Translations under genes and position numbers: made by a program
Notes under the pieces: model-generated
Told to the model about the DNA's origin: nothing
Seen by the model: the letters and a program-made list of their open reading frames with translations, nothing else
The model's database searches: none
Shown here: positions 15,544 to 24,693 of the stretch, piece by piece
Numbering within the stretch: the stretch's first letter is position 1
Layout of the letters: each line of letters starts with the position of its first letter
Source of the DNA: Amycolatopsis orientalis DSM 43388
Lineage (GTDB): Bacteria > Actinomycetota > Actinomycetes > Mycobacteriales > Pseudonocardiaceae
Length of the DNA: 64,000 bases
NCBI RefSeq assembly: GCF_000411975.1
Contig: NZ_ASXG01000172.1
Span: forward strand, 62,001-126,000
Direction of reading: 5' to 3'

Positions 15544-18500
15544 TCAGGAGAGCCCGTAGGCGCGAAGCACGGTCTGCTGCACCGCATCGCCGTCCGCGTC
15601 GGAGCCGTGGACGCGCAGCGCGACGAATCCGTTGGTCCGGTCCAGCCGCGGATGGTCGACCACGGCACGGAAACGGCCGTCGCCGAGGCTGCCCATCTGC
15701 TTGACGTTCGTCCACGTGCGACCGTCGTCATAGGACACTTCGACGGTCAGCCGCGGATCCTTCGGCGCGGCCATGCCGTCCTGGTTGCGGACGGTGAACT
15801 CGACCGGCAGCGAACGTCCGGCGCGGGCTTTCTGCGCCAGGTCGGCCGACACGCCGTAATCCACCTGCAGCAACGGAAGAAGGTCCGTCTTGCCTTCGGC
15901 GGGCCGCTTCGACCCGAAGGTCCACGACGTTTCGGCGTGCGTGCCGTACGCCCAGTCCGAAGTGGACTTGGTCAGCGACAGGTCGAGCCGGTACTTCGCC
16001 GGGTCCGCCGAAGCGGGGAACTTGCCCCACGCGGCCGGGCCTTCCTTGACGAGTTCGCCGTCCCGGTACAGCTTCGCGCTCACCTGGTCCGGTTCCTCGT
16101 CCCACCCCGCTTCGGAAAACGCGTAATGCGACGGTTCCGAATCGGCGAACTCCGGGATGCGGAAGGCGAAAGTGTCGCCGGTGCGCGACGTTTCGAGTCC
16201 GGCTCGGCGCGGGATCGCCGGACGGACCACCGGCGCGTACCAGTTTTCCGTCGCTCGCTGTCCCGGGCGGAAGGTATGCGGCTGTTCGAGCATGCCGACC
16301 GCCAGCGGCTGGAAAGTGTCCCAGCTGAGCTTGTGGTTCACCCGGTGCTGCCAGATCGTCTCGTCGGTCGAAACGATCTCCTCGCGAGCCGTTCCGGTAT
16401 GCGCGTACCGCTGATACTGGTTGATCGCGGTCTTTTCCCACGGCCGCCACCCGAATCGCTGCTCGGAAAGCCACTCGTCCTTGCCGGTCGCGTGGTAATT
16501 CGCGGTGACCGTCGCGCTGTTGCGCTCGCTGACCTGATAGACGATCTTCTGCGGAATCTGATCGCGGGTCACCTGCATGATGTCGTACAGGTACGGACTC
16601 ACCGGCGTGCCCTGCAGGAACATGCTCGTGAAGCCGAGCTTGGCCCGTTCGGCCAGCTTCATGCCCTGTTCGTCCGTGATCAGCACGGCGGGAATCGGCA
16701 GCCGATCGCCACGCGGCTGCCAGTGGCCGTACGTGTGCTCCTCGGGCAGGCTGACGACCATGACCATCGCGGCACCCGCGGCAGCGGCCTGTTTCGCCGC
16801 GGCATCCGGGTTGGTGCCGTCCTTCCCAGGGGTCACCAGCGCGATTTTCCCGCGCGCCTTGGCGTATTGCTCCGGTTGGTCGGCGGCGACCGGAACGACG
16901 CCGAGCCACTTGAACCCGGAAATCGCCGGGGACGCCGCGTAGTAGAACAGTTCGGTCTTGCTCCCGAGCCACGGCAACGTGGTCGCGGTCAGCATCGGCG
17001 CGGTGAGCTGCCACCGAGTGCCGAATTCGAATGTCCCGTTCTTCACCTTCTGCGTCGGCGTCACGTAGATGTGCCGGACGCCGGGGAATTCCATCACGTA
17101 GTTCGTGATCTTGCGCGTGCCGAATTCGCGGTGCGCGTAGCTGCTGATGATGTTCTCCAGCGTCGACGGCCGCGGCGTCTTGATCTCCACCGGCACCACG
17201 TTCCGCGCGTCCATCACCAGGTCCAGATCTCCGGTGAGCGAGAACTCCGGCTTGAGCACGATCGCGAGTTCCTCGTCCGGAGCCCATCCGGTGTGGAGCA
17301 TCGCGCGGGCGTAGTAGGTGCCCTCCGGCAGTTCGGTGACGAACGGACGGTCGCTGACGACGTCGCTGACGACGTCGTATCGCATGTCGTCGCCGAAGAT
17401 CTGGATATCCATCGGATGCGCCTTGCCGTCGCGTCCGATGCCGGTGACGGTCACCTTGTGCTTCAGCGGTTCCTTCACCAGGCCGACCGTCGTGTGCACC
17501 GCCCCGACGAGAACGCTGCCGGTGTAGTTGCCCGGCACCAGCGCGGCCGAGTCGACAGCGATCGCCACCGTCGCCGTCCCGTTGGCCGGAACCTCCACAG
17601 TGGACTTTTCGAGCTTCACCGCGTCGCCCGGCGTGGCACCGTCACCGCGGCGCAGGTCGAGCTTCGGAGTGAGCGTGACCGGCGCGGACGTCGTGTTGGT
17701 GTACGTGATTTCCTTGCGCACCGGACCGCTGTCGTTGGTGACCGGGCCGAGGTTCAGCGTGCCGGTCGCGAAGACGCCCGGACGCACCGCGGCGGCCGCG
17801 CCGTCCACTCGCCCGCCGCCCTGCTGGAACGCATTCAGCCCGGCGGACGGTTTCGCCGTGCTGGCCAGCCCGTCCTTGAGCTGCTGCGCGGTCCATTGTG
17901 GATACCGCTGCGCCAGGATCGCCGCCGCACCAGCGACATGCGGCGTCGCCATCGACGTGCCGGACGCCGCGGTGTAGTACTGGTCCACCACCTCCCCGAG
18001 CGAGGTGCCCGCCGCGCGCGCCGCGACAATTCCCACGCCCGGCGCGGTGATATCCGGCTTCACGGCCTGGTCGCCGAGCCGCGGTCCCATGCTGGAGAAC
18101 GGGGCCAACTCGTCCCGGCGGTCCACCGCGCCGACCGTCAGCGCGGAGTCCGCGGTGCCGGGCGTGCCGATGGTCGACGCGCCGTCCTGGCCGTCGTTGC
18201 CCGCGGCGACCACGAAAAGCGCGCCAGTGCGGGCGGTGAGTTCGTTGAGACCGACGCTGAGGTCGTCGGTGCCGTCGGTCGCGCCGCCGCCGAGGCTCAT
18301 GTTGATTACCTTGGCACCGGAGGCCGCGGCCCACTCCATCCCTTGCAGGACTTCGGAAGACGAGGCCGTTCCGTCGTCGCCGAGCACCTTGCCGACATAT
18401 AGCTTCGCGCCCGGAGCCGCGCCCTTGCGTGTGCCGCCCGCGGCCGCGCCGCTGCCCGCGATGGTCGCCGCGACGTGCGTGCCATGGCCGAACCGGTCGA

Positions 18501-19257
18501 TGACGTCCGGACTGGTCGAGAAGTTGGCGGACTTGGCGACCTTGCCGGCGAGGTCCGGGTGGTTGGGATCGTAACCGGTGTCGAGCACGGCCACCGCGAC
18601 GCCGGAGCCGTCGAAACCGGCCGCCCACGCCTCCGGCGCCCCGATCTGCGGGACGCTCCGGTCGAGCGACGCGTGCACCTTGCGGTCCAGGGTAATCCGT
18701 ACCACCGCACCGGAAGCCGCGTGCGGACCGGTGAAGGACTGCCAGAACTCACTGGCGCGCTTCTTGTCTTCGCGCAATGCGCGGCCGTGCACGCTGGGCA
18801 GTTCAGCGCCCTGCGTGGTGGCGGCGAGTGCCGGCGCGGAAGCGATCGAGACGCCCTTGGCGTAGTGCGCGATCATCGGCACCGTCGGGCTCGACTCGTC
18901 GGCATACCCCTGCGCGATCAGGCCGGTGATGTCGAACAGGGCTTTGTCGAGGCGTTTTCCCGTGACGAGCGGCATCGCGTCGGCCGGGATGACCAGCAGG
19001 TTTCCGTCCACTTCGGACTGGCTGAAGCGGATGTTCTCCCGCCCCTTGCCCGGCTGGACCGTCGCGATCTGCCTGCCGCCCTGGACGCTTTCGACTCGCA
19101 CGACGTCACCGGTGAGCAACGTGACGGCGTGCCGCTCACCGGGACCAGCCGCCGGTGAACCGCTCGCGGGCTCGGCCGCCGCGGGCATCGCGTGGCCGAG
19201 TGCCGCGACCAGTGCGCCCGTGCAGCCGAGAGTGATGGCTCGTGATCTCCACGTCAT
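15544..19257 (-). CDS. Secreted S8 (subtilisin-like) serine protease, very large
   Basis: The 1237-residue preproprotein has a signal peptide ending near AAAEP (about residue 29), a prodomain, and a subtilase domain with the Asp block VAVLDTGYDPNHPD (Asp near 225), the His block FGHGTHVAAT (His near 259) and the Ser block SGTSMATPHVAG (Ser near 434). The long C-terminal part includes a PA-like inserted or appended domain and further beta-rich regions that may bind substrate. It should degrade extracellular protein. ATG 19257 starts the signal peptide; a near-perfect 18-bp palindrome lies 54 bp upstream. Confidence 0.92.
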   Translation of the reverse strand: MTWRSRAITLGCTGALVAALGHAMPAAAEPASGSPAAGPGERHAVTLLTGDVVRVESVQGGRQIATVQPGKGRENIRFSQSEVDGNLLVIPADAMPLVTGKRLDKALFDITGLIAQGYADESSPTVPMIAHYAKGVSIASAPALAATTQGAELPSVHGRALREDKKRASEFWQSFTGPHAASGAVVRITLDRKVHASLDRSVPQIGAPEAWAAGFDGSGVAVAVLDTGYDPNHPDLAGKVAKSANFSTSPDVIDRFGHGTHVAATIAGSGAAAGGTRKGAAPGAKLYVGKVLGDDGTASSSEVLQGMEWAAASGAKVINMSLGGGATDGTDDLSVGLNELTARTGALFVVAAGNDGQDGASTIGTPGTADSALTVGAVDRRDELAPFSSMGPRLGDQAVKPDITAPGVGIVAARAAGTSLGEVVDQYYTAASGTSMATPHVAGAAAILAQRYPQWTAQQLKDGLASTAKPSAGLNAFQQGGGRVDGAAAAVRPGVFATGTLNLGPVTNDSGPVRKEITYTNTTSAPVTLTPKLDLRRGDGATPGDAVKLEKSTVEVPANGTATVAIAVDSAALVPGNYTGSVLVGAVHTTVGLVKEPLKHKVTVTGIGRDGKAHPMDIQIFGDDMRYDVVSDVVSDRPFVTELPEGTYYARAMLHTGWAPDEELAIVLKPEFSLTGDLDLVMDARNVVPVEIKTPRPSTLENIISSYAHREFGTRKITNYVMEFPGVRHIYVTPTQKVKNGTFEFGTRWQLTAPMLTATTLPWLGSKTELFYYAASPAISGFKWLGVVPVAADQPEQYAKARGKIALVTPGKDGTNPDAAAKQAAAAGAAMVMVVSLPEEHTYGHWQPRGDRLPIPAVLITDEQGMKLAERAKLGFTSMFLQGTPVSPYLYDIMQVTRDQIPQKIVYQVSERNSATVTANYHATGKDEWLSEQRFGWRPWEKTAINQYQRYAHTGTAREEIVSTDETIWQHRVNHKLSWDTFQPLAVGMLEQPHTFRPGQRATENWYAPVVRPAIPRRAGLETSRTGDTFAFRIPEFADSEPSHYAFSEAGWDEEPDQVSAKLYRDGELVKEGPAAWGKFPASADPAKYRLDLSLTKSTSDWAYGTHAETSWTFGSKRPAEGKTDLLPLLQVDYGVSADLAQKARAGRSLPVEFTVRNQDGMAAPKDPRLTVEVSYDDGRTWTNVKQMGSLGDGRFRAVVDHPRLDRTNGFVALRVHGSDADGDAVQQTVLRAYGLS

Positions 19258-19310
19258 CGCACCAGATTCGGGGCGAGCCGGGGGTCGCGTCACTAGCTTG
19301 CGCTGTCGCG

Positions 19311-19328
19311 GTTACGACATGTCGCAAC
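19311..19328. promoter_or_regulatory. Near-perfect 18-bp palindrome upstream of the S8 protease
   Basis: GTTACGACATGTCGCAAC is symmetrical except for one pair and has the perfect core CGACATGTCG. It lies between the protease start (19257) and the end of the hydrolase gene (19344), in the protease promoter region. The factor that binds it is unknown. Confidence 0.4.
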
Positions 19329-19343
19329 TGGGACAACGCCTGG

Positions 19344-19997
19344 TCAGCCAGCCACTGCCGCGTAGTAAGCCATCAGGCGGTCCGCCAGTTCGTCCGGACG
19401 GCTCAGCAGCGCGAGATGGGAGCCGGGCATCTCGTCCGCGTCCAGTCCCAGCCGCTCGCGCGCTACCCGGCGCAGCAGGTCCGCGGAGAAGAACCGGTCG
19501 TCGCGGAAGAGCAAGAACTTCGTCGGCACGTCCGGCAGCCGATCGCCCGGCCACGGCGCGCTGTACTCTGCGCTGTTCTGGTCCCGGCCGCGGCGCTCGT
19601 TCTCCTCCGCCAGCTCGGCCGGAACGTCTGCCATGAACTGCTCGGCGGTGCTCAACCCCTCGGCCGATGCGAAACCGACGTTGCCCCACCACTCCCCTGG
19701 CGCCTCGCCCGGCGCGGGCACCATCCCGGCAACGAACACGAGCAGCCGCGCGCCGACCCGCTCCGCCACGAGCGGCGCGGTGAACCCGCCGTAGGAATGC
19801 CCGGCCACGACGACCTCCTCGGCATCGCCGATCGCGGCGACGACCGTGTCGGTGAAGTCAGCCAGCGTGGCCAGCGGATTCTCGATGGGCAGGTCCGGGG
19901 TCACGACCTCGTGGCCGGACGCCTTGAGCCGCGCGGCGACCAGGTGCCAGTCCCAGCCGCTGCCGCCGCCCCCGTGGATCAGTGCGAAGGTCGCCAT
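19344..19997 (-). CDS. Alpha/beta hydrolase
   Basis: The 217-residue protein has the oxyanion motif LIHGGGGSGWDW at the N-terminus and the nucleophile elbow VVAGHSYGGFTAPL (Ser near residue 68), with a probable catalytic His in GSHLALLSRPDELA. This is the salicylate-esterase/EstC-like small hydrolase group. It is in the same orientation as the protease but is separated by 86 bp. The substrate is not predictable. Confidence 0.87.
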   Translation of the reverse strand: MATFALIHGGGGSGWDWHLVAARLKASGHEVVTPDLPIENPLATLADFTDTVVAAIGDAEEVVVAGHSYGGFTAPLVAERVGARLLVFVAGMVPAPGEAPGEWWGNVGFASAEGLSTAEQFMADVPAELAEENERRGRDQNSAEYSAPWPGDRLPDVPTKFLLFRDDRFFSADLLRRVARERLGLDADEMPGSHLALLSRPDELADRLMAYYAAVAG

Positions 19998-20010
19998 GCG
20001 GCCCAGCTTG

Positions 20011-20670
20011 TCACGCTGGGCAGCGTTTCAGCATGTCCTGCAGCGCGTTCTTCTCCATCTCGGTGATCGTCAGCCCGTAGTAGTGCTTCACCGTGACCCA
20101 GTCGGTCGCGTACGTGCACCAGAACGACACCAGCGGCGGCTTCCACTCGTCCGGAGCCTTGTCGCTCTTCTGCCGGTTCACGCTGGCCGTCACGGCGAAC
20201 AGCTGCGGGCGCGTGAGGTCGTTCGCGAACTGCTCGCGCTTCTCCTGCGTCCAATCGCGCGCGCCGCTCACCCAGGCCTGGCCGAGCGGGACCATGTGGT
20301 CGATGTCGAGCTGGGTCGGCTTGGTCCAGGTCTGGCCGTCGTACACGCTGAGCCAGGTGCCCGAGGTCGGCTTGCAGTCGCTGCCCGTCTTGACGTCCTT
20401 GCCCGCGCGCTTGAGGACCGCCTCGCGGGTGTCGCAGTTGTCGCCCTGGCTGTCCCAGTGCTTGAACTTGTCGCGCGAATAACCGGTCATGGTGCCGCGC
20501 GCGCCGATCTTCAGCTCGGACAACTGCTTGGCCGCGTCCGCAGCGGACGCCGGCGCCGCCTCGGACGGGGTGTCGCCGACTTCGCGCTGGCCGTACCAGA
20601 ACCCGATGACAGCGATCAGCAGCACGACCGCGAGCAGCACGGTGCGCTTGGTGGGGAACGGCCGGGCCAT
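20011..20670 (-). CDS. Exported HNH-type (DUF1524) nuclease-like protein
   Basis: The 219-residue protein has a short basic N-terminus and a membrane or signal helix (VLLAVVLLIAVIGFWYG), then an Ala-rich linker and a DUF1524/GmrSD-C-like domain with the HNH core DIDHMVPLGQAWVSGA followed by NRQKSDKAP. Many actinomycetes encode such secreted HNH proteins; a nuclease role is family-based. ATG 20670 is chosen at the head of the hydrophobic segment; the frame stays open further upstream without homology. Confidence 0.85.
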   Translation of the reverse strand: MARPFPTKRTVLLAVVLLIAVIGFWYGQREVGDTPSEAAPASAADAAKQLSELKIGARGTMTGYSRDKFKHWDSQGDNCDTREAVLKRAGKDVKTGSDCKPTSGTWLSVYDGQTWTKPTQLDIDHMVPLGQAWVSGARDWTQEKREQFANDLTRPQLFAVTASVNRQKSDKAPDEWKPPLVSFWCTYATDWVTVKHYYGLTITEMEKNALQDMLKRCPA

Positions 20671-20911
20671 GGTGCGCGGGATCCTCTCGGGCGGGGACTT
20701 CGGGGAGCCGGAGTATGCCGGTCGCCGGGCCGGTAATCGCGCAGACACTCTCGGCCGCGCCCGAGCCGTGGCAAGGACCACGTCGGCCCGTTGTGGGCCG
20801 CCAACGAAAAAGCCCAGATCAGCGGGGGTGGATAACGCTCGCGAAGGTGTCACGCGCGCGGCTTCCGAAGCGATTGTCTTCAGTGGGGAGCCGGAAAGGA
20901 GCGGGTGCGAG

Positions 20912-21949
20912 ATGCCCGGGCGGCTGCGGAAGTGGAACACACGCGTCGATGACTACCTGCGCCGGAAGGCGGCGGAGGGCGGCAACCTCGTCGCGATGAC
21001 GCGGGTCGCCGCTGACCTGCGCGAACGAGGCGAGTCAGCGGAAGCCGAGGAGTGGTACCGCCGCGCCGCCGCCGGCGGGGACCGGATCGCGATGACCGCG
21101 CTGGCCCACCTGCTGGCCGAACGCGGAGCCGACGACGAGGCCGCCCGCTGGTACCACGAAGCCGCGCAGGCCGGCGAACCGCACGGAATGCTCGAATACG
21201 GCCGTAGCTGCGAAAACCAGGGGCACCTCGGCGACGCGGAGCACTGGTACGCCGCCGCGTTCCAGGCCGGTGCGACCGAAGCGGCCGGGCTGCTGGGCCA
21301 TCTCCTCGTCGAAGACGGCCGGTACGCCGAAGCCGAGGGCTGGTGCCGTGCCGCCGCCGAGGAGGGCAACGCGACGGCGATGCTGGACCTCGGCGTCGTC
21401 CTGCGAGAACTCGGCGCGCCCGAGGAGATGGCGCACTGGTGGCGAGCCGCCGCGGACGCGGGCGAACTCTCCGCGACCTGCCTGCTGGGCCGGGAAGCGG
21501 AACGGGCGAACCGGGAAGGCGACGCCGAGCGATGGTTCCGGCGCGGCGCGAAGGGCGGACACGTCGAGGCGAAGGTGCGGCTGGGGCTGCTGCTGCATCG
21601 CCGGGGCGACCTCGAAGACGCGGAGCGCTGGTACCTCGAAGCCGCCGAGGCGGGTGACGCGGCGGCGATGACCAACCTTGGCGTCCTCGCCCGCAATCGA
21701 CGCGACGACGGCGAGGCGGCGGCCTGGTACCGCAAGGCCGCCGAGCACGGCAGCATCCCCGCGCTCACCAACCTGGGCCATCTCGCCGAAGCCCGCGGCG
21801 ACCTGGCACAGGCGGAACACTGCTTCCGCGTCGCCGCCGAATCCGGCGACGTGCAGGGCATGCTGAGCCTGACCCGGATGCTGCGCGCCCGCGGCGCGAC
21901 CGCCGAAGCCGACCACTGGCAGGCGCTGGCCACCGACCGTCCACAGTAG
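20912..21949 (+). CDS. Sel1/TPR-like repeat protein
   Basis: The 345-residue protein is built of about nine helical repeats of roughly 35 residues with the pattern AEEWYRRAAAGGDRIAMTAL. Repeats of this type form a superhelical scaffold for protein-protein contact. There is no signal peptide or catalytic domain. ATG 20912 is preceded by GGAAAGGAGC; longer in-frame extensions lack repeat character. It is divergent from the HNH gene with a 241-bp gap in which I see no clear operator. The partner is unknown. Confidence 0.82.
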   Translation: MPGRLRKWNTRVDDYLRRKAAEGGNLVAMTRVAADLRERGESAEAEEWYRRAAAGGDRIAMTALAHLLAERGADDEAARWYHEAAQAGEPHGMLEYGRSCENQGHLGDAEHWYAAAFQAGATEAAGLLGHLLVEDGRYAEAEGWCRAAAEEGNATAMLDLGVVLRELGAPEEMAHWWRAAADAGELSATCLLGREAERANREGDAERWFRRGAKGGHVEAKVRLGLLLHRRGDLEDAERWYLEAAEAGDAAAMTNLGVLARNRRDDGEAAAWYRKAAEHGSIPALTNLGHLAEARGDLAQAEHCFRVAAESGDVQGMLSLTRMLRARGATAEADHWQALATDRPQ

Positions 21950-22029
21950 ACACCGGAGCCCGGTCTCGGGGTTGATCTCCGGGATCTTCCCGGATGTTCC
22001 CCGGTTCCGGCGCGGCTAGCGTCGATCAG

Positions 22030-22923
22030 GTGTTGTTCCGACGCGTGCTTCTCGCCCTCCTCGCCGGGATCGCGGTGTTCCTGGTGCCGTGGACCGTCTA
22101 CCTCGGCCTGACCCTGCCCGAGCACTTCGACACGAGCCAGTGGCGAGTCGCCTGGGTCGGCTTCGACATCGTCCTGCTGCTGTGTTTCGCCGCGGCCGTG
22201 CTGCTCGGGATCCGCCGCAGCCGCGCCTCGGTGCCGATGCTGGCCGCGACCGCCGCGCTGCTGTGCTGCGACGCCTGGTTCGACGTCGTCCTCGACTGGG
22301 GCGGCCCCGACCAGTGGGCCAGCCTCGGCACCGCGCTGCTCGCGGAAGTGCCGATCGCGATGTTCCTGCTGTGGCGGGCCCGCGCGCTGCTCGCCGGGAA
22401 CGCGCGACCGCGGCCGCTGACGATGAGCGACATCACCGTGCGCACGAACCCGAACTACCAGCGGCTGCTCCGGCTGATGCCCGCCACCTCGGCCGAACTG
22501 CGCGCGCAGCTCCCGTCGATCGACGTCCCGGCCGCGCTGCTGACGCTGACCCACGCCGGATACACCCGCCGCACCCGCGACGGCCGCTGGCACTCCGTCC
22601 CGCAGAGCACGAACGAAGCGAAGCCGGAGGACTTCCCCGAGGAGGACCGGCCGAAGCTGGTCGCGTACCTGGACGCGAAGTACGACCACGAAGTACGCCT
22701 GATGGCCTGGGCCGCCGAACGCCGCGACACCTTCGACGGCTGGACCGCCGGAAGCCGCGCCGGCATCCGGCTGAGCTACCAGGACTTGAAGGAGTTCGAA
22801 GCGGAGTACCTGGAGCTCGTGCACCGTTACGCCGCGCGCAAACCGGGGCCGTCCGACGAGGCGCGTGATCTGGCCGTGCGGTTCTACGCTTTCCCCGAAC
22901 CGAAACCCGCCGAGCTGGCGTAG
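22030..22923 (+). CDS. Membrane protein with C-terminal winged-helix-like domain
   Basis: The 297-residue protein has four predicted membrane helices in its first 130 residues, followed by a soluble part where LLRLMPATSAELRAQLPSID and LLTLTHAGYTRRTRDGRW look like a winged helix with a wing. The rest is helical and charged. The GTG at 22030 is the probable start since the first helix begins at once. It may be a membrane-tethered regulator, but I do not recognise the family. The VOC gene starts 11 bases after its stop. Confidence 0.6.
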   Translation: MLFRRVLLALLAGIAVFLVPWTVYLGLTLPEHFDTSQWRVAWVGFDIVLLLCFAAAVLLGIRRSRASVPMLAATAALLCCDAWFDVVLDWGGPDQWASLGTALLAEVPIAMFLLWRARALLAGNARPRPLTMSDITVRTNPNYQRLLRLMPATSAELRAQLPSIDVPAALLTLTHAGYTRRTRDGRWHSVPQSTNEAKPEDFPEEDRPKLVAYLDAKYDHEVRLMAWAAERRDTFDGWTAGSRAGIRLSYQDLKEFEAEYLELVHRYAARKPGPSDEARDLAVRFYAFPEPKPAELA

Positions 22924-22933
22924 GTTTCGAGGC

Positions 22934-23287
22934 ATGATTCATCACGTGCAGGTCGCCTGCCCGGCGGGTGCGGAGGACGACGAACGCGCTTTCTACACCG
23001 GCGTGCTCGGCTGGGCTGAACTGCCGAAACCGCCGCTGCTGGCGGCTCGCGGCGGGTGCTGGTTCCAGGTGCCCGGCGCCGGCGAACTGCACGTCGGCGT
23101 CGAGGCGGATTTCCGCCCGGCCCGCAAGGCGCACCCGGCGTTCGTGGTCGACGTGGACGCCGTCGCCGCCGCGATCGAATCCTCCGGCCGGTCCGTGACG
23201 TGGGCCGACCCCGCGGAAATCCCCGGCAGGCGGCGGTTCCACACCTTCGACGCGGTCGGCAACCGGCTGGAGTTCCTCGAGGGCTGA
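22934..23287 (+). CDS. VOC (glyoxalase-like) protein
   Basis: The 117-residue protein has the paired beta-alpha-beta units of the vicinal oxygen chelate fold: MIHHVQVACPAG at the start with a metal-ligand His, and FHTFDAVGNRLEFLEG at the end with the ligand Glu. Such proteins detoxify or isomerise small molecules or bind drugs. It follows the membrane protein gene closely and is probably cotranscribed with it. Confidence 0.8.
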   Translation: MIHHVQVACPAGAEDDERAFYTGVLGWAELPKPPLLAARGGCWFQVPGAGELHVGVEADFRPARKAHPAFVVDVDAVAAAIESSGRSVTWADPAEIPGRRRFHTFDAVGNRLEFLEG

Positions 23288-23306
23288 GCCGCTTTACAGT
23301 GTGGGG

Positions 23307-23849
23307 ATGAGCCGAGAGGCGGAAGAAGCCGAGCAGCGAATCGCGCGACGCTTGCGTGAGCTTCGCCTGGAACGCGGGCTCACCTTGGAGAAGGTCGCCG
23401 CGGCCGCGGACATCACTCCCGGCTACCTGTCCCGCGTCGAGGGCGGCCAGCGGGTGCCCAGCCTCGGCACGCTCGTGGTGCTCGCGCGGGTGCTGGACGT
23501 CAGCGTCGCCGATCTCGCCGCTGCCGGGGAACGCACCTCGCCGATCGTCAAGCGCGAAGACGCCGTCGCGTACGGCGGCCGCGAAGCGTCGTTTACCGCC
23601 CTGTCTCCGCCGTCGTCGAGCACGACGATCGAGGCGACGCTGGTGACGCTGCGAGGCAGCTCCGTCCCGCCGCGCCCGACCCGGCACCGCGGCGAAGAGT
23701 GGCTGCACGTCCTCAGCGGCCGGCTCGAACTGACCTTGGACGGCGAAACCCACCTGCTGGCCGCCGGCGACTCCGCGCAGTTTCCCGGCACCGTCGAACA
23801 CACCCTGCGGGGCGCTCCGGACGCGGACGTGCTCGTCGTGATCGCTTGA
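23307..23849 (+). CDS. XRE-family regulator with C-terminal cupin
   Basis: The 180-residue protein has a helix-turn-helix at about residues 14-65 (VAAAADITPGYLSRVEGGQR) and a cupin domain at the end (RHRGEEWLHVLSGRLELTL). An in-frame GTG at 23301 is an alternative start. It is followed by twin 13-bp palindromic sites and then the class II aldolase gene on the same strand, so it may regulate that gene by sensing a related metabolite. Confidence 0.85.
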   Translation: MSREAEEAEQRIARRLRELRLERGLTLEKVAAAADITPGYLSRVEGGQRVPSLGTLVVLARVLDVSVADLAAAGERTSPIVKREDAVAYGGREASFTALSPPSSSTTIEATLVTLRGSSVPPRPTRHRGEEWLHVLSGRLELTLDGETHLLAAGDSAQFPGTVEHTLRGAPDADVLVVIA

Positions 23850-23857
23850 CGCATGCC

Positions 23858-23893
23858 GTGCCTCAGAGGCACCCTGTTTGCCACAGAGGCAAA
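23858..23893. promoter_or_regulatory. Twin palindromic sites upstream of the aldolase
   Basis: TGCCTCAGAGGCA (23859-23871) and TGCCACAGAGGCA (23879-23891) differ by one base and start exactly 20 bp apart, two turns of the helix. The first extends to the perfect repeat GTGCCTC-A-GAGGCAC; the second to TTTGCC-ACAGA-GGCAAA. They lie 10-50 bp before the aldolase start. The likely binder is the XRE-cupin protein encoded just upstream. Confidence 0.55.
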
Positions 23894-23907
23894 GTTGGGA
23901 GATGCTG

Positions 23908-24687
23908 ATGGCCGACGCCCCGGTAGCCGAGCTCGACGTCGACACCCTGCCCGAACGGCTGGATTCCGTCGCCGCCGAACGCGCGCGGCGCAAACGCCAG
24001 CTCGCCGTCGCCTTCCGGCTGTTCGCCCGGTACGGATTCGACGAGGGCATCGCCGGCCACCTCACCGCGCGAGACCCGGAATTCCCGAACCGGTTCTGGG
24101 TCAACCCCTACGCGGTGCACTTCTCCCGGATCAAGGTCAGCGACCTGCTTCTCCTTGACGAGAACGGAAAAGTGGTCGAAGGAACGCGGCGCACGAACAA
24201 GGCCGCTTTCGCCATCCACTCCACCATCCACGAGGCGCGCGAGGACGTCGTCGCCGTCGCGCACGCGCACACGATCCACGGCCGCGCCTGGTCGGCGCTG
24301 AACCGCCTGCTGGCCCCGATCGTCCAGGAATCCTGTGCGTTCTACGAGAATCACGTGCTTTTCGACGAGTACAAAGGACTGGTCCTGGAACGCGACGAGG
24401 GCGTGCGCATCGCCGCCCGGCTCGGGCCGAACCGCGCCGCGATCCTTCGCCATCACGGGCTGCTGACCGTCGGGCGAAGCGTCGGCGAGGCCGCGTGGTG
24501 GTTCATCACGATGGAACGCGCGTGCCAGATGCAACTCCTCGCCGAAGCCGCCGGAACGCCGCGGGTCATGACCGCCGAGGAGGCCACGCTCGCCGCGCGC
24601 CAGTTCGGCAGCGCGAACCTGGCTCGCAACAACTTCCGCCTGCTGGAGGAGCTGATCGTCGAGCAGGAACCGGACGTGCTGGACTGA
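23908..24687 (+). CDS. Class II aldolase/adducin family protein
   Basis: The 259-residue protein has the class II aldolase core with the metal-binding histidines in VVAVAHAHTIHGRAW and AILRHHGLLTVGRS, and the substrate-loop region GIAGHLTARDPE near the N-terminus. Members catalyse aldol cleavage of sugar phosphates or related decarboxylations using zinc. The start at 23908 is preferred over 23902 on ribosome-site spacing (GGGAGA). Substrate unknown. Confidence 0.85.
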   Translation: MADAPVAELDVDTLPERLDSVAAERARRKRQLAVAFRLFARYGFDEGIAGHLTARDPEFPNRFWVNPYAVHFSRIKVSDLLLLDENGKVVEGTRRTNKAAFAIHSTIHEAREDVVAVAHAHTIHGRAWSALNRLLAPIVQESCAFYENHVLFDEYKGLVLERDEGVRIAARLGPNRAAILRHHGLLTVGRSVGEAAWWFITMERACQMQLLAEAAGTPRVMTAEEATLAARQFGSANLARNNFRLLEELIVEQEPDVLD

Positions 24688-24693
24688 GCGGGT

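Noticed and set aside
14209..18402. Very long plus-strand open frame (over 1,300 codons) across the LuxR gene and the S8 protease
   Set aside because: It is the high-GC antisense shadow of the protease, whose signal peptide and catalytic blocks are intact on the other strand; the translation is Arg/Gly/Ala-rich without domains.
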